61,428 bases of DNA. Origin: Nemertoderma westbladi (Eukaryota > Xenacoelomorpha > Nemertodermatida > Nemertodermatidae). Below the pieces are notes generated by a model. It worked only from the letters and a program-made list of their open reading frames with translations. It had not been told where the DNA came from and did no database searches. A program made the translations under genes and the position numbers. Of the stretch, positions 31,548-44,350 are shown piece by piece. Numbering within the stretch: the stretch's first letter is position 1; every line of letters begins with the position of its first letter. The DNA is taken from NCBI GenBank assembly GCA_032718475.1, contig JAUCBJ010007093.1:5001-66428 (forward strand), given 5' to 3'.

Positions 31548-32372
31548 TTACGCGCAACCATACAGTTTATTGATCTGGTTGACATCACTATCCCTAACCT
31601 GGTCAGGATAAGCAATATATCCGCCACTTTTAGTTGTGATGGCGTAGCAACCGCAACAAGAGAACGTGTTGCTAGCGTAATGCATGATGCTCCTAATGTC
31701 GTAGGCACTGCCCATGGAATCGATATTGTTGTTGATTTTGAAGTTGCCGCTCTGGCCATTCTCGATGCAGTTCCAGTTGATATTGACATAGTTGTCACGA
31801 TCCGGTCTCGCTTGTTCGTGGAAGAATCCAACAGCGTGCATGAGCTCATGGAAGGCAAGCGACGGGCTGTTGCAGTTGCCCATGCGGAGGTCCTGCCATC
31901 CACCTTTACGACCGATGTTGGAGTAACCATAGCAACCGTTACCACTGAATATATTGATGTAGTCATACTGCCCGTTGCGAGGTACAAATTTGAGGCATGT
32001 TCTCTGTTCCCACCAGCTGAAAGCAGTCAGCATGGACTGCTCGGCGTAAGAACCAACACCATTGAAGTAGTAAGGTACCAGGTATTTACCATTTGATGAG
32101 TATCCCTTCCATAAACCACCGGACCAGTTGATAGCCCCTTTGTCATCACTGTTTAGTAAATCGTTTATGTACTTTCTTAAATCGGCATCGACTACAATAT
32201 CACCTTCAAACATTTCATCTGGGTGGCCCTCAGGAAGACATTCACAGACATAACAACCATCATTATCTTTGGCGTAACCAAATGGACAGGTCGTTGAGCA
32301 GGTTGTATCGTCAATGCGATCACAATGATCATGGGCTAGAGCGAGAATTGGTAGAATAAGTAGCAACAGCAT
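31548..32372 (-). CDS. Astacin-family zinc metalloprotease (unit 1)
   Basis: This 274-residue secreted zinc endopeptidase has the same layout as the first copy: signal peptide (1-13), six-cysteine antistasin-like cluster (17-45), FEGD aspartate-switch motif (55-58), zinc site HELMHAVGFFHE (175-186) and Met-turn SIMHY. Against copy 0 it has one residue fewer (NNNIDS in place of NNFSIDS) and a few substitutions such as FEGDIV for FEGDVV and ENGQSGN for ESGQSSN, none in the catalytic motifs. Its protein is identical to the unit 2 copy. A TATA box is kept upstream. All key residues are present, so it is probably functional. The tandem copies could raise dosage or represent an assembly duplicate. 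Confidence 0.9.
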   Translation of the reverse strand: MLLLLILPILALAHDHCDRIDDTTCSTTCPFGYAKDNDGCYVCECLPEGHPDEMFEGDIVVDADLRKYINDLLNSDDKGAINWSGGLWKGYSSNGKYLVPYYFNGVGSYAEQSMLTAFSWWEQRTCLKFVPRNGQYDYINIFSGNGCYGYSNIGRKGGWQDLRMGNCNSPSLAFHELMHAVGFFHEQARPDRDNYVNINWNCIENGQSGNFKINNNIDSMGSAYDIRSIMHYASNTFSCCGCYAITTKSGGYIAYPDQVRDSDVNQINKLYGCA

Positions 32373-32425
32373 TTCGAATCGTTTTAGAACTGAATTTAAA
32401 TTTATTTATACTGAACTTAATTATA

Positions 32426-32435
32426 CCTATTTATA
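32426..32435 (-). promoter_or_regulatory. TATA box of astacin gene (unit 1)
   Basis: TATAAATAGG on the minus strand, at the same distance from the ATG as in the other two copies. Confidence 0.5.
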
Positions 32436-32740
32436 AGTATATTAATTATAACTAATAATAAATTCTAATAAATACTAACCTACTAAGATTTTAAATTTAA
32501 ACGGACCTGTAAATGGATAAGTTATAACTTACAATTCGTAATTAGTTTTATTTCATTTTAAAACCAAAAGGTGCTTTTTCCAAGGCTTAATGCGATGAGG
32601 AGCCGTTGTAGTCTTAATTTGCCACTGAAATTGTGTACACACGGATTGGAAATCGGTGACTTAACCTTTCCATTAAAATATATTTTTATTTAAAGCAATG
32701 CATAATTTCATAGTCTTAGATACTGCATTATTAAAACAAG

Positions 32741-33073
32741 CTGCTTCTAGTGTTTGATAACTCCAAGAAGACAAAAAAATTTGAAAGTCAACTATGAAAG
32801 TCCTCAGGAAATGTCTGATCGTATGAGAAGTCAGTCGAGGACCTTCGAATACGTAAGGGAAAGGCATGGCCTGTGCAGCATTGAACGGGCTTTCCAGGAT
32901 TTGGAAGTCACATAGAATTAATCGGAATCTTAAGGTCCGATTATTTAGAGCAGCAGTAGTTCCAGTACTCCTCTATGGGAGTCCATGTTGGGCTCTAACT
33001 GCTGAGGACACCAAATCTCTGCATGGCACATTCACAAGAATGCTACGCCGGGTTCACTGTGTCAAGTGCAATA
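32741..33073 (+). pseudogene. Truncated RTE-like LINE fragment (unit 1)
   Basis: This is the same fragment with the same internal deletion and the same 3' breakpoint as at 3717-4049. It shows the thumb-region motif LFRAAVVPVLLYGSPCWALT and ends where the 48-bp array begins. Confidence 0.85.
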
Positions 33074-36000
33074 TTTCTGCTCTTATACACCAAATACTAG
33101 ATTTTCTCTCACAGCTTCCTGTCTCTGCTCTTATACACCAAATACTATCTCTTCCCCCACAGCTTCCTGTCTCTGCTCTTATACACCAAATACTATCTCT
33201 TCCCTCACAGCATCCTGTCTCTGCTCTTATATACCAAATACTATATCTTCCCTCACAGCTTCCTGTCTCTGCTCTTATACACCAAATACTATCTCTTCCC
33301 TCGCAGCTTCCTGTCTTTGCTCTTATACACCAAATACTATCTCTTCCCTCACAGCTTCCTGTCTCTGCTCTTATACACCAAATACTATCTCTTCCCTCAC
33401 AGCATCCTGTCTCTGCTCTTTTACACCAAATACTATATCTTCCCTCACAGCATCCTGTCTCTGCTCTTATACACCAAATACTATCTCTTCCCTCACAGTT
33501 TCCTGTCTTTGCTCTTATACACCAAATACTATCTCTTCCCCCACAGCATCCTGTCTCTGCTCTTATACACCAAATACTATCTCTTCCCCCACAGCTTCCT
33601 GTCTCTGCTCTTATACACCAAATACTCGATCTTCCCCCACAGCTTCCTGTCTCTGCTCTTATACACCAAATACTCGATCTTCCCTCACAGCTTCCTGTCT
33701 CTGCTCTTATACACCAAATACTATCTCTTCCCTCACAGCATCCTGTCTCTGCTCTTATACATCAAATACTATCTCTTCCCTCACAGCATCCTGTCTCTGC
33801 TCTTATACACCAAATACTATCTCTTCCCTCACAGCATCCTGTCTCTGCTCTTATACACCAAATACTATATCTTCCCCCACAGCTTCCTGTCTCTGCTCTT
33901 ATACACCAAATACTCGATCTTTTCTCACAGCTTCCTGTCTCTGCTCTTATACACCAAATACTCGATCTTCCCTCACCGCTTCCTGTCTCTGCTCTTATAC
34001 ACCAAATACTCGATCTTCCCCCACAGCTTCCTGTCTCTGCTCTTACAAACCAAATACTATATCTTCCCTCACAGCTTCCTGTCTCTGCTCTTATACACCA
34101 AATACTCGATCTTCCCCCACAGCTTCCTGTCTCTGCTCTTACAAACCAAATACTATATCTTCCCCCACAGCTTCCTGTCTCTGCTCTTATACACCAAATA
34201 CTATCTCTTCCCTCACAGCTTCCTGTCTCAGCTCTTATACACCAAATACTCGATCTTCCCCCACAGCTTCCTGTCTCTGCTCTTATACACCAAATACTAG
34301 ATCTTCCCCCACAGCTACCTGTCTCTGCTCTTATACACCAAATACTATCTCTTCCCCCACAGCTTCCTGTCTCTGCTCTTATACACCAAATACTTTCTCT
34401 TCCCCCACAGCTTCCTGTCTCAGCTCTTATACACCAAATACTCGATCTTCCCCCACAGCTTCCTGTCTCTGCTCTTATACACCAAATACTATCTCTTCCC
34501 TCACAGCTTCCTGTCTCAGCTCTTATACACCAAATACTCGATCTTCCCCCACAGCTTCCTGTCTCTGCTCTTATACACCAAATACTCGATCTTCCCCCAC
34601 AGCTTCCTGTCTCTGCTCTTATACACCAAATACTATCTCTTCCCCCACAGCTTCCTGTCTCTGCTCATATACACCAAATACTATCTCTTCCCTCACAGCT
34701 TCCTGTCTCTGCTCTTATACACCAAATACTCGATCTTCCCCCACAGCTTCCTGTCTCTGCTCTTATACACCAAATACTCGATCTTACCCCACAGCTTCCT
34801 GTCTCTGCTCTTATACACCAAATACTATATCTTCCCCCACAGCTTCCTGTCTCTGCTCTTATACACCAAATACTCGATCTTCCCCCACAGCTTCCTGCCT
34901 CTGCTCTTATACACCAAATACTCGATCTTCCCCCACAGCTTCCTGTCTCTGCTCTTATACACCAAATACTCGATCTTACCCCACAGCTTCCTGTCTCTGC
35001 TCTTATACACCAAATACTATATCTTCCCCCACAGCTTCCTGTCTCTGCTCTTATACACCAAATACTCGATCTTCCCCCACAGCTTCCTGCCTCTGCTCTT
35101 ATACACCAAATACTCGATCTTCCCCCACAGCTTCCTGTCTCTGCTCTTATACACCAAATACTATCTCTTCCCCCACAGCTTCCTGTCTCTGCTCATATAC
35201 ACCAAATACTATCTCTTCCCTCACAGCTTCCTGTCTCTGCTCTTATACACCAAATACTCGATCTTCCCCCACAGCTTCCTGTCTCTGCTCTTATACACCA
35301 AATACTATATCTTCCCCCACAGCTTCCTGTCTCTGCTCTTATACACCAAATACTCGATCTTCCCCCACAGCTTCCTGTCTCTGCTCTTATACACCAAATA
35401 CTCGATCTTCCCTCACCGCTTCCTGTCTCTGCTCTTATACACCAAATACTCGATCTTCCCCCACAGCTTCCTGTCTCTGCTCTTATACACCAAATACTCG
35501 ATCTTCCCTCACCGCTTCCTGTCTCTGCTCTTATACACCAAATACTCGATCTTCCCTCACCGCTTCCTGTCTCTGCTCTTATACACCAAATACTCGATCT
35601 TCCCCCACAGCTTCCTGTCTCTGCTCTTACAAACCAAATACTATATCTTCCCCCACAGCTTCCTGTCTCTGCTCTTATACACCAAATACTCGATCTTCCC
35701 CCACAGCTTCCTGTCTCTGCTCTTATACACCAAATACTCGATCTTCCCCCACAGCTTCCTGTCTCTGCTCTTATACACCAAATACTCGATCTTCCCTCAC
35801 AGCTTCCTGTCTCTGCTCTTACAAACCAAATACTATATCTTCCCTCACAGCTTCCTGTCTCTGCTCTTATACACCAAATACTAGATCTTCCCTCACAGCT
35901 TCCTGTCTCTGCTCTTATACACCAAATACTCGATCTTCCCCCACAGCTTCCTGTCTCTGCTCTTACAAACCAAATACTATATCTTCCCCCACAGCTTCCT

Positions 36001-39000
36001 GTCTCTGCTCTTATACACCAAATACTCGATCTTCCCCCACAGCTTCCTGTCTCTGCTCTTATACACCAAATACTCGATCTTCCCTCACAGCTTCCTGTCT
36101 CTGCTCTTATACACCAAATACTCGATCTTCCCCCACAGCTTCCTGTCTCTGCTCTTATACACCAAATACTATATCTTCCCCCACAGCTTCCTGTCTCTGC
36201 TCTTATACACCAAATACTCGATCTTCCCTCACCGCTTCCTGTCTCTGCTCTTATACACCAAATACTATATCTTCCCCCACAGCTTCCTGTCTCTGCTCTT
36301 ATACACCAAATACTATATCTTCCCCCACAGCTTCCTGTCTCTGCTCTTATACACCAAATACTCGATCTTCCCCCACAGCTTCCTGTCTCTGCTCTTATAC
36401 ACCAAATACTCGATCTTCCCCCACAGCTTCCTGTCTCTGCTCTTATACACCAAATACTATATCTTCCCCCACAGCTTCCTGTCTCTGCTCTTATACACCA
36501 AATACTCGATCTTCCCCCACAGCTTCCTGTCTCTGCTCTTACAAACCAAATACTATATCTTCCCCCACAGCTTCCTGTCTCTGCTCTTATACACCAAATA
36601 CTCGATCTTCCCCCACAGCTTCCTGTCTCTGCTCTTACAAACCAAATACTATATCTTCCCCCACAGCTTCCTGTCTCTGCTCTTATACACCAAATACTCG
36701 ATCTTCCCCCACAGCTTCCTGTCTCTGCTCTTATACACCAAATACTCGATCTTCCCCCACAGCTTCCTGTCTCTGCTCTTATACACCAAATACTATATCT
36801 TCCCCCACAGCTTCCTGTCTCTGCTCTTATACACCAAATACTCGATCTTCCCCCACAGCTTCCTGTCTCTGCTCTTACAAACCAAATACTATATCTTCCC
36901 CCACAGCTTCCTGTCTCTGCTCTTATACACCAAATACTCGATCTTCCCTCACCGCTTCCTGTCTCTGCTCTTATACACCAAATACTATATCTTCCCCCAC
37001 AGCTTCCTGTCTCTGCTCTTATACACCAAATACTCGATCTTCCCCCACAGCTTCCTGTCTCTGCTCTTATACACCAAATACTCGATCTTCCCTCACCGCT
37101 TCCTGTCTCTGCTCTTATACACCAAATACTATATCTTCCCCCACAGCTTCCTGTCTCTGCTCTTATACACCAAATACTATATCTTCCCCCACAGCTTCCT
37201 GTCTCTGCTCTTATACACCAAATACTCGATCTTCCCCCACAGCTTCCTGTCTCTGCTCTTATACACCAAATACTCGATCTTCCCCCACAGCTTCCTGTCT
37301 CTGCTCTTACAAACCAAATACTATCTCTTCCCTCACAGCATCCTGTCTCTGCTCTTATACACCAAATACTATCTCTTCCCTCACAGCATCCTGTCTCTGC
37401 ACTTATACACCAAATACTACAGTATATCTTCCCTCACAGCATCCTGTCTCTGCTCTTATACACCAAATACTCGATCTTCCCTCACAGCATCCTGTCTCTG
37501 CTCTTATACACCAAATACTATCTCTTCCCCCACAGCTTCCTGTCTCTGCTCTTATACACCAAATACTATATCTTCCCCCACAGCTTCCTGTCTCTGCTCT
37601 TATACACCAAATACTATATCTTCCCCCACAGCTTCCTGTCTCTGCTCTTATACACCAAATACTCGATCTTCCCCCACAGCTTCCTGTCTCTGCTCTTATA
37701 CACCAAATACTCGATCTTCCCCCACAGCTTCCTGTCTCTGCTCTTACAAACCAAATACTATCTCTTCCCTCACAGCATCCTGTCTCTGCTCTTATACACC
37801 AAATACTATCTCTTCCCTCACAGCATCCTGTCTCTGCACTTATACACCAAATACTATATCTTCCCCCACAGCTTCCTGTCTCTGCTCTTATACACCAAAT
37901 ACTCGATCTTCCCTCACCGCTTCCTGTCTCTGCTCTTATACACCAAATACTATCTCTTCCCTCACAGCATCCTGTCTCTGCACTTATACACCAAATACTA
38001 TATCTTCCCCCACAGCTTCCTGTCTCTGGTCTTATACACCAAATACTCGATCTTCCCCCACAGCATCCTGTCTCTGCTCTTATACACCAAATACTATCTC
38101 TTCCCTCACAGCTTCCTGTCTCTGCTCTTACAAACCAAATACTATCTCTTCCCCCATAGCTTCCTGTCTCTGCTCTTATACACCAAATACTCGATCTTCC
38201 CCCACAGCTTCCTGTCTCTGCTCTTATACACCAAATACTCGATCTTCCCCCACAACTTCCTGTCTCTGCTCTTATACACCAAATACTATATCTTCCCTCA
38301 CAGCTTCCTGTCTCTGCTCTTATACACCAAATACTCGATCTTCCCTCACAGCATCCTGTCTCTGCTCTTATACACCAAATACTATCTCTTCCCCCACAGC
38401 TTCCTGTCTCTGTTCTTATACACCAAATACTATCTCTTCCCCCACAGCTTCCTGTCTCTGCTCTTATACACCAAATACTACAGTATATCTTCCCCCACAG
38501 CTTCCTGTCTCTGCTCTTATACACCAAATACTATCTCTTCCCCCACAGCTTCCTGTCTCAGCTCTTATACACCAAATACTACAGTATATCTTCCCCCACA
38601 GCTTCCTGTCTCTGCTCTTATACACCAAATACTCGATCTTCCCTCACAGCATCCTGTCTCTGCTCTTATACACCAAATACTCGATCTTCTCCCACAGCTT
38701 CCTGTCTCTGCTCTTATACACCAAATACTATCTCTTCCCCCACAGCTTCCTGTCTCTGCTCTTATACACCAAATACTATATCTTCCCTCACAGCTTCCTG
38801 TCTCTGCTCTTATACACCAAATACTCGATCTTCCCTCACAGCTTCCTGTCTCTGCTCTTATACACCAAATACTATCTCTTCCCTCACAGCATCCTGTCTC
38901 TGCTCTTATACACCAAATACTATATCTCCCCCCACAGCATCCTGTCTCTGCTCTTATACACCAAATACTCGATCTTCCCTCACAGCTTCCTGTCTCTGCT

Positions 39001-40290
39001 CTTATACACCAAATACTCGATCTTCCCTCACAGCATCCTGTCTCTGCTCTTATACATCAAATACTATCTCTTCCCTCACAGCATCCTGTCTCTGCTCTTA
39101 TACACCAAATACTCGATCTTCCCCCACAGCTTCCTGTCTCTGCTCTTATACACCAAATACTCGATCTTCCCTCACAGCATCCTGTCTCTGCTCTTATACA
39201 CCAAATACTATCTCTTCCCCCACAGCTTCCTGTCTCTGCTCTTATACACCAAATACTCGATCTTCCCTCACAGCATCCTGTCTCTGCACTTATACACCAA
39301 ATACTATCTCTTCCCTCACAGCTTCCTGTCTCTTCTCTTATACACCAAATACTATCTCTTCCCCCACAGCTTCCTGTCTCTGCTCTTATACACCAAATAC
39401 TATCTCTTCCCCCACAGCTTCCTGTCTCTGCTCTTATACACCAAATACTATATCTTCTCTCACAGGTTCCTGTCTCTGCTCTTATACACCAAATACTCGA
39501 TCTTCCCTCACAGCATCCTGTCTCTGCTCTTATACACCAAATACTATCTCTTCCCCCACAGCTTCCTGTCTCTGCTCTTATACACCAAATACTATCTCTT
39601 CCCTCACAGCTTCCTGTCTCTGCTCTTATAATACACCAAATACTATCTCTTCCCTCACAGCTTCCTGTCTCTGCTCTTATACACCAAATACTATCTCTTC
39701 CCCCACAGCTTCCTGTCTCTGCTCTTATACACCAAATACTATCTCTTCCCCCACAGCTTCCTGTCTCTGCTCTTATACACCAAATACTATCTCTTCCCTC
39801 ACAGCTTCCTGTCTCTGCTCTTATACACCAAATACTCGATCTTTCCTCACAGCATCCTGTCTCTGCTCTTCTACACCAAATACTATCTCTTCCCCCACAG
39901 CTTCCTGTCTCTGCTCTTATACACCAAATACTATCTCTTCCCCCACAGCTTCCTGTCTCTGCTCTTATACACCAAATACTATATCTTCTCTCACAGCATC
40001 CTGTCTCTGCTATTATACACCAAATACTATCTCTTCCCCCACAGCTTCCTGTCTCTGCTCTTATACACCAAATACTATCTCTTCCCCCACAGCTTCCTGT
40101 CTCTGCTCTTATACACCAAATACTATATCTTCCCTCACAGCTTCCTGTCTCTGCTCTTATACACCAAATACTCGATCTTCCCTCACAGCATCCTGTCTCT
40201 GCTCTTATACACCAAATACTATCTCTTCCCTCACAGCTTCCTGTCTCTGCTCTTATACACCAAATACTAGATCTTCACTCATAGCCTCCT
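33072..40290. repeat. 48-bp minisatellite array, about 150 units (unit 1)
   Basis: This is the longest of the three arrays. It has the same unit as at 4048-8908 with more substitution variants. Three 5-bp insertion units (ACAGT after AATACT) lie near 37416, 38480 and 38580, and one unit with a 3-bp insertion (TTATAATACACC) lies near 39628. A four-unit block (192 bp) with a TACCCC variant and a TGCCTC variant is repeated back to back around 34780-35100, which is higher-order structure. Towards the right end the order of variant units matches the unit 2 array. Very long frames on both strands are by-products. Confidence 0.97.
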
Positions 40291-41957
40291 GACCTTCCCT
40301 CGTCTTGTTGCAGGTCACACAACCCTGCTCATGAAATTATCTCATAGTACTGTATCTCAGCCGATCAGTCAGCCCTTTATATATAAAATCCTGTGGGAAT
40401 AACCCAGAATTGCGAAACTGCATGGCATACAAATGCTTTGTGATATAACTCTTAGAAATCAATGCGTTTTCATTAGACCTACATAATAAATACGCCGAAA
40501 TGAAACATGGCTAAATTCCCATAGTTTAGTAAAACTCGCGCAAACAATACAATATTGAATTTTATTCAAACATATTCCGTTGTAGTGGTACTTATATGTG
40601 ATCGTAACAAGTGTCCAAAATGCGTGCGTAATCACAAACACATGACAGTGGGAACATGTGACAATAGAGAGATTGCATGTTGATGAAAAAATATTATATT
40701 ATATATTAAATATTAAATATTAAATTTTATATATATATATTATATATTATTAAATATATATATTATATATTATATATATATATTATATATTAAATATTAT
40801 ATATAGATCATAATGAATTATTACAAGATGGCATATGCCCAGCCCAGTAATGGAATGAAATGAACAATTTTGACCTCATTAAACATTACATTGATAAACT
40901 CGAATTCAATAGTAAACAATTTTCTGTTTCATCGCAATTCGTGAGTTCAATTCGAGCAAAACATTCACTGATTATGACATGGTAAGCTATTTTACAGTGG
41001 ATGCTACAATAGGCATGGAACTCAACATCAATATTTAGGACTGTTATTATATATTTGAATTGGGTATTTGTTTAGTGTGGGCTTTCAGGTTGAGAGTGTA
41101 ACGCTGAAATTTCCAGCAATTTTTGCTTTGAATCTTTAGCTACAGGCGTTTAAAAAGTGTTTTATTCAACCTTTATGGTGATTTGTTTGTATGCTGTACA
41201 AGGAATCCAAGTTATCTAAAAACATTTCAATTTGGTTGTGAAATACAAATAGCTGAGATATATGTATTTTTTGTTTAAATCTGATGCCTAATAATTTGTC
41301 TACAATATTAATTTTGCGTTTTTATGTATGTAATGGAAGAAAATTTATCCTGCCACTGACTTCAATGTTGAAAATCGCGTCGCGTATGTGGGGCGAGTCA
41401 TCAACGAACTGTTATAATTATACAAGGGCCGTTTTCAAAAAGTCTGTATGTGTGTCAGTGGGGGGGTCCGTGTGTGCGTGTGTGTGTGTGTGTGTCGGAA
41501 GCTAAGATATAACTATCCATAGTATAATTATAATTGTACGCTAAGATAGCTTGCAGCTTTTACTGCCCATAGGCCCCACTCGTGTCACATACTTTACGAG
41601 CCTGAACGTGATCTCCCACCCATTAATCAGTTAAGTAATTCGCTTTGCTATTTTATTATATTTAAAGTACATTATTAATTTAAACATTGCATATATAATA
41701 CACGATGTCTTGAAATATAGTGTTGTTATTCAGTAGCTTGGAACACCGCCTAAATTTCTCTTTTTGTATAATTATTTATTTAATTATTATAATAATACAT
41801 ATGTATCACCTATTGTCTTACTAATTGTAATATACTATCATTACAATTTGCACCAAATAGACAAAAGTCGTTTCATTCATAAGTTGTGTTCAAAAAATAA
41901 TTCGGTTCGGTATGTTAAATATATTAAATCATAAATCAGCACACTTTAAAGTCGCTT
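40291..41957. other. Array flank and 3' region of gene G duplicate (unit 1)
   Basis: This is the same flank as 8909-9862, with a longer AT microsatellite (about 40685-40805). It continues past the point where copy 0 is broken. It holds a GT microsatellite at about 41466-41496 and, on the minus strand, the downstream region of gene G with an AATAAA at about 41775-41780. No gene is seen; the 73-residue frame at 41284-41505 runs into the GT repeat and is not credible. Confidence 0.6.
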
Positions 41958-44350
41958 CTAGATTGCTGTTAGAAATCTGTTAGTGATACAATCCACATGT
42001 TCACTGTCGTCTCCACTGTCACTTAGATCGGATGTTAGAAATCCGAACTGATTGTATGTCTCTTGGAGATCCTTACCAATACGATTGTTAGTAGAGTCTT
42101 CAAAGCTTTTATTTACGACATCTTTTGATGCAGGTTCATCTCCACCATTTACGACAGTGGCTAAATTAGGGAAAGACGATTTATCCTGAATATCTGTTGT
42201 TATCTGTCCCAATCCATTTCTCACTGAAATATCCCCATTTGTTGCCGAACCATTCCTATCGCGACTATCTATAGTTGTGTATGTTGCAGAGGTATCCGCT
42301 TTCCTGTTTACTTTCCAGTGATTACCACCAATCTTTCATCTCAGATAGGACTCCTTCTCCACTCCCAATATCCGGTGACTGGCCGGAATCCTGTGGTCTG
42401 AAAATTCCGCCTCCAGCATTGGCGTTTTCCCCATGGTGTCGGGAATAACGGCAACACTTGGATTTCTCATAATTTGAAGTTTGATTATTAGACTGCTTTT
42501 CTACATCTTGGTCACCTGTTTTCTTGACTATTGATTGCTTAGTTTTATCTTCTACCCACGTTCTACTTACCGATTGAACACGAGATTGTCTTTTATGTGG
42601 AATTTGTCTCTTTTCATAAGATAAAGTGAGTGGGGTTTCCATGATGTTCTCAAACACTTTCTCTTTACTGCCCTTAAACTTATTGTCGGTGGCCAATTTG
42701 TTTATTGACACTGTTTCATTATTCTTAAGCTGCTTTTTCTCCCACCATGACATCGTGACATTAGAATGACTATTTGATTCATCTTTATTTTTGATCACAT
42801 CTACAACATTTCTTAAATGAATACGACCTGGAACTGTATTTTTATCTAATTTTGACATATGAATATATTCTTGCTGATCCGTTGTTTTACAACTATCGTG
42901 CATAGTATTATATTTCATAGCTGGTCTGCAGGGAATGGAATTTTGTGGGTCCACATGTACATTTGATTTTAAGGGGGTTTCCAGTGAACTGGGTGAATAG
43001 TTTGATATATCTAAAGGAACTTCTGGATGATCCTCAATATTAGATGTATCAACAATCACATTATTTATTAATTTGCCACTATTACAGTCTCTGCCCTGAT
43101 TTATTGCTCCATCTGAAAGTGTTGTATCATCACAATCTTTAGAGATAATGTGTGTAGGATCATTTCCACCCTCCCCCAAACCCTTAAGGTTATTATTATA
43201 TGTGGTTTCATCTTTGATTGATTGTGACATTGGAGGCACTTCGCGTGAATCAATAACAGGGATCCCTGTACTGCTGCCTGAAGGATCTCCAGGTTTTCTT
43301 GAATGGTCGTTTGTGTACCGACTTTTGTAACGCTCAGTGTGTTCGCTACTTTCAGCTAACCTATTTTCCAGATGAACCGACTGAGTTTGTTTTCCAGAAG
43401 GAGTTACAACACTGGAATTGGGATTCCTCAAGTAAATGAATTCAGTTGAGTCCCATGAGACTGGTTTATGATAGATGGTGGTGTTTCCATTGTCTACTGA
43501 ATACGAGCGAATGTTTTTGTTGTTTAATGAATTCGGGATTCCCAAACGGGAAGTTTGACCAACCCACCCAACCCCTTCACCGTTTTTTGAATCCGAATTA
43601 TTCGACTGATTTTCACTCCCACGCATTGTATCCCCTCCGATTATATTACTCCCATTATTGTCATTTTCTTGTACCGGTATATCTGTAATCACATAATTAT
43701 CCGTAGCTCTTACTACTTTCGCTTTGTCACTACTTATTCGCTCCTTGGACCCAAATGCCTTTATTGGTCCTCGTGGTCTGTATAATTGGTAATTGGGTGA
43801 AGCTGGTCCATGCATTAATGTTGAGCGACCACTAGGTGGCGGGCGGTATTCTAATATACCGGATTTCGAAGGATGATTGGCTCCAACTGATTGAGCATCA
43901 ATGCCTGTTTTTGATTGGTCTGTATTAATTGGATGCAAGGCACTCTCAGTGTTAGAAAATGACTTGCTCTCAAATAAAGATGGTTCACTAGCCCAAACGT
44001 GATGGTGTTTTAGTGGTCGTTGAATTCTATTAGGTTCTGATGTTATTGCTTGTGATTCGTATGGTGTTTGGCCATGCAGTTTAATGTTTTTCGCCACCTT
44101 CTGTAGTTTACCAGTCCCATCAATGCCACTTGCTTTAGAACCACTCGTTGTCATCTCTGCATCTATTATACTCGATGTCTCTATCAGCTGCTGCAACCGT
44201 TCGCTGCTGGGGTATTTGCTCCGGTACAATGCCAATTCATCAGATCCATCATCCAAATCAGCAAATGGAGTTGGTTTCAGCGCAGTTGGGTAGGTGTATT
44301 TAACTTCCGGTGGTTTGAAGCGCGCCGGACTTCGTCTTAACTCACGTAAT
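41958..44350 (-). pseudogene. Gene G exon 2, internally rearranged duplicate (copy B)
   Basis: This hybrid copy of exon 2 reads, on the minus strand, from the splice acceptor (44350) through about 620 codons and then the copy A-type 43-residue segment. It reaches the CAATC junction at 42329-42333 and continues with the true gene G C-terminal coding sequence in a shifted frame (to TAA near 41958). A stop (KDWW*) follows at 42322. It therefore lacks about 510 bp of the intact exon and cannot make the normal C-terminus. It also carries a 15-bp in-frame insertion near 44250. Exon 1 is absent. Confidence 0.85.

Noticed and set aside
41284-41505. 73-residue plus-strand frame in the flank (and at 50771-50992)
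   Set aside because: It ends inside a GT microsatellite translated as Val-Cys repeats and overlaps AT-rich noncoding DNA.
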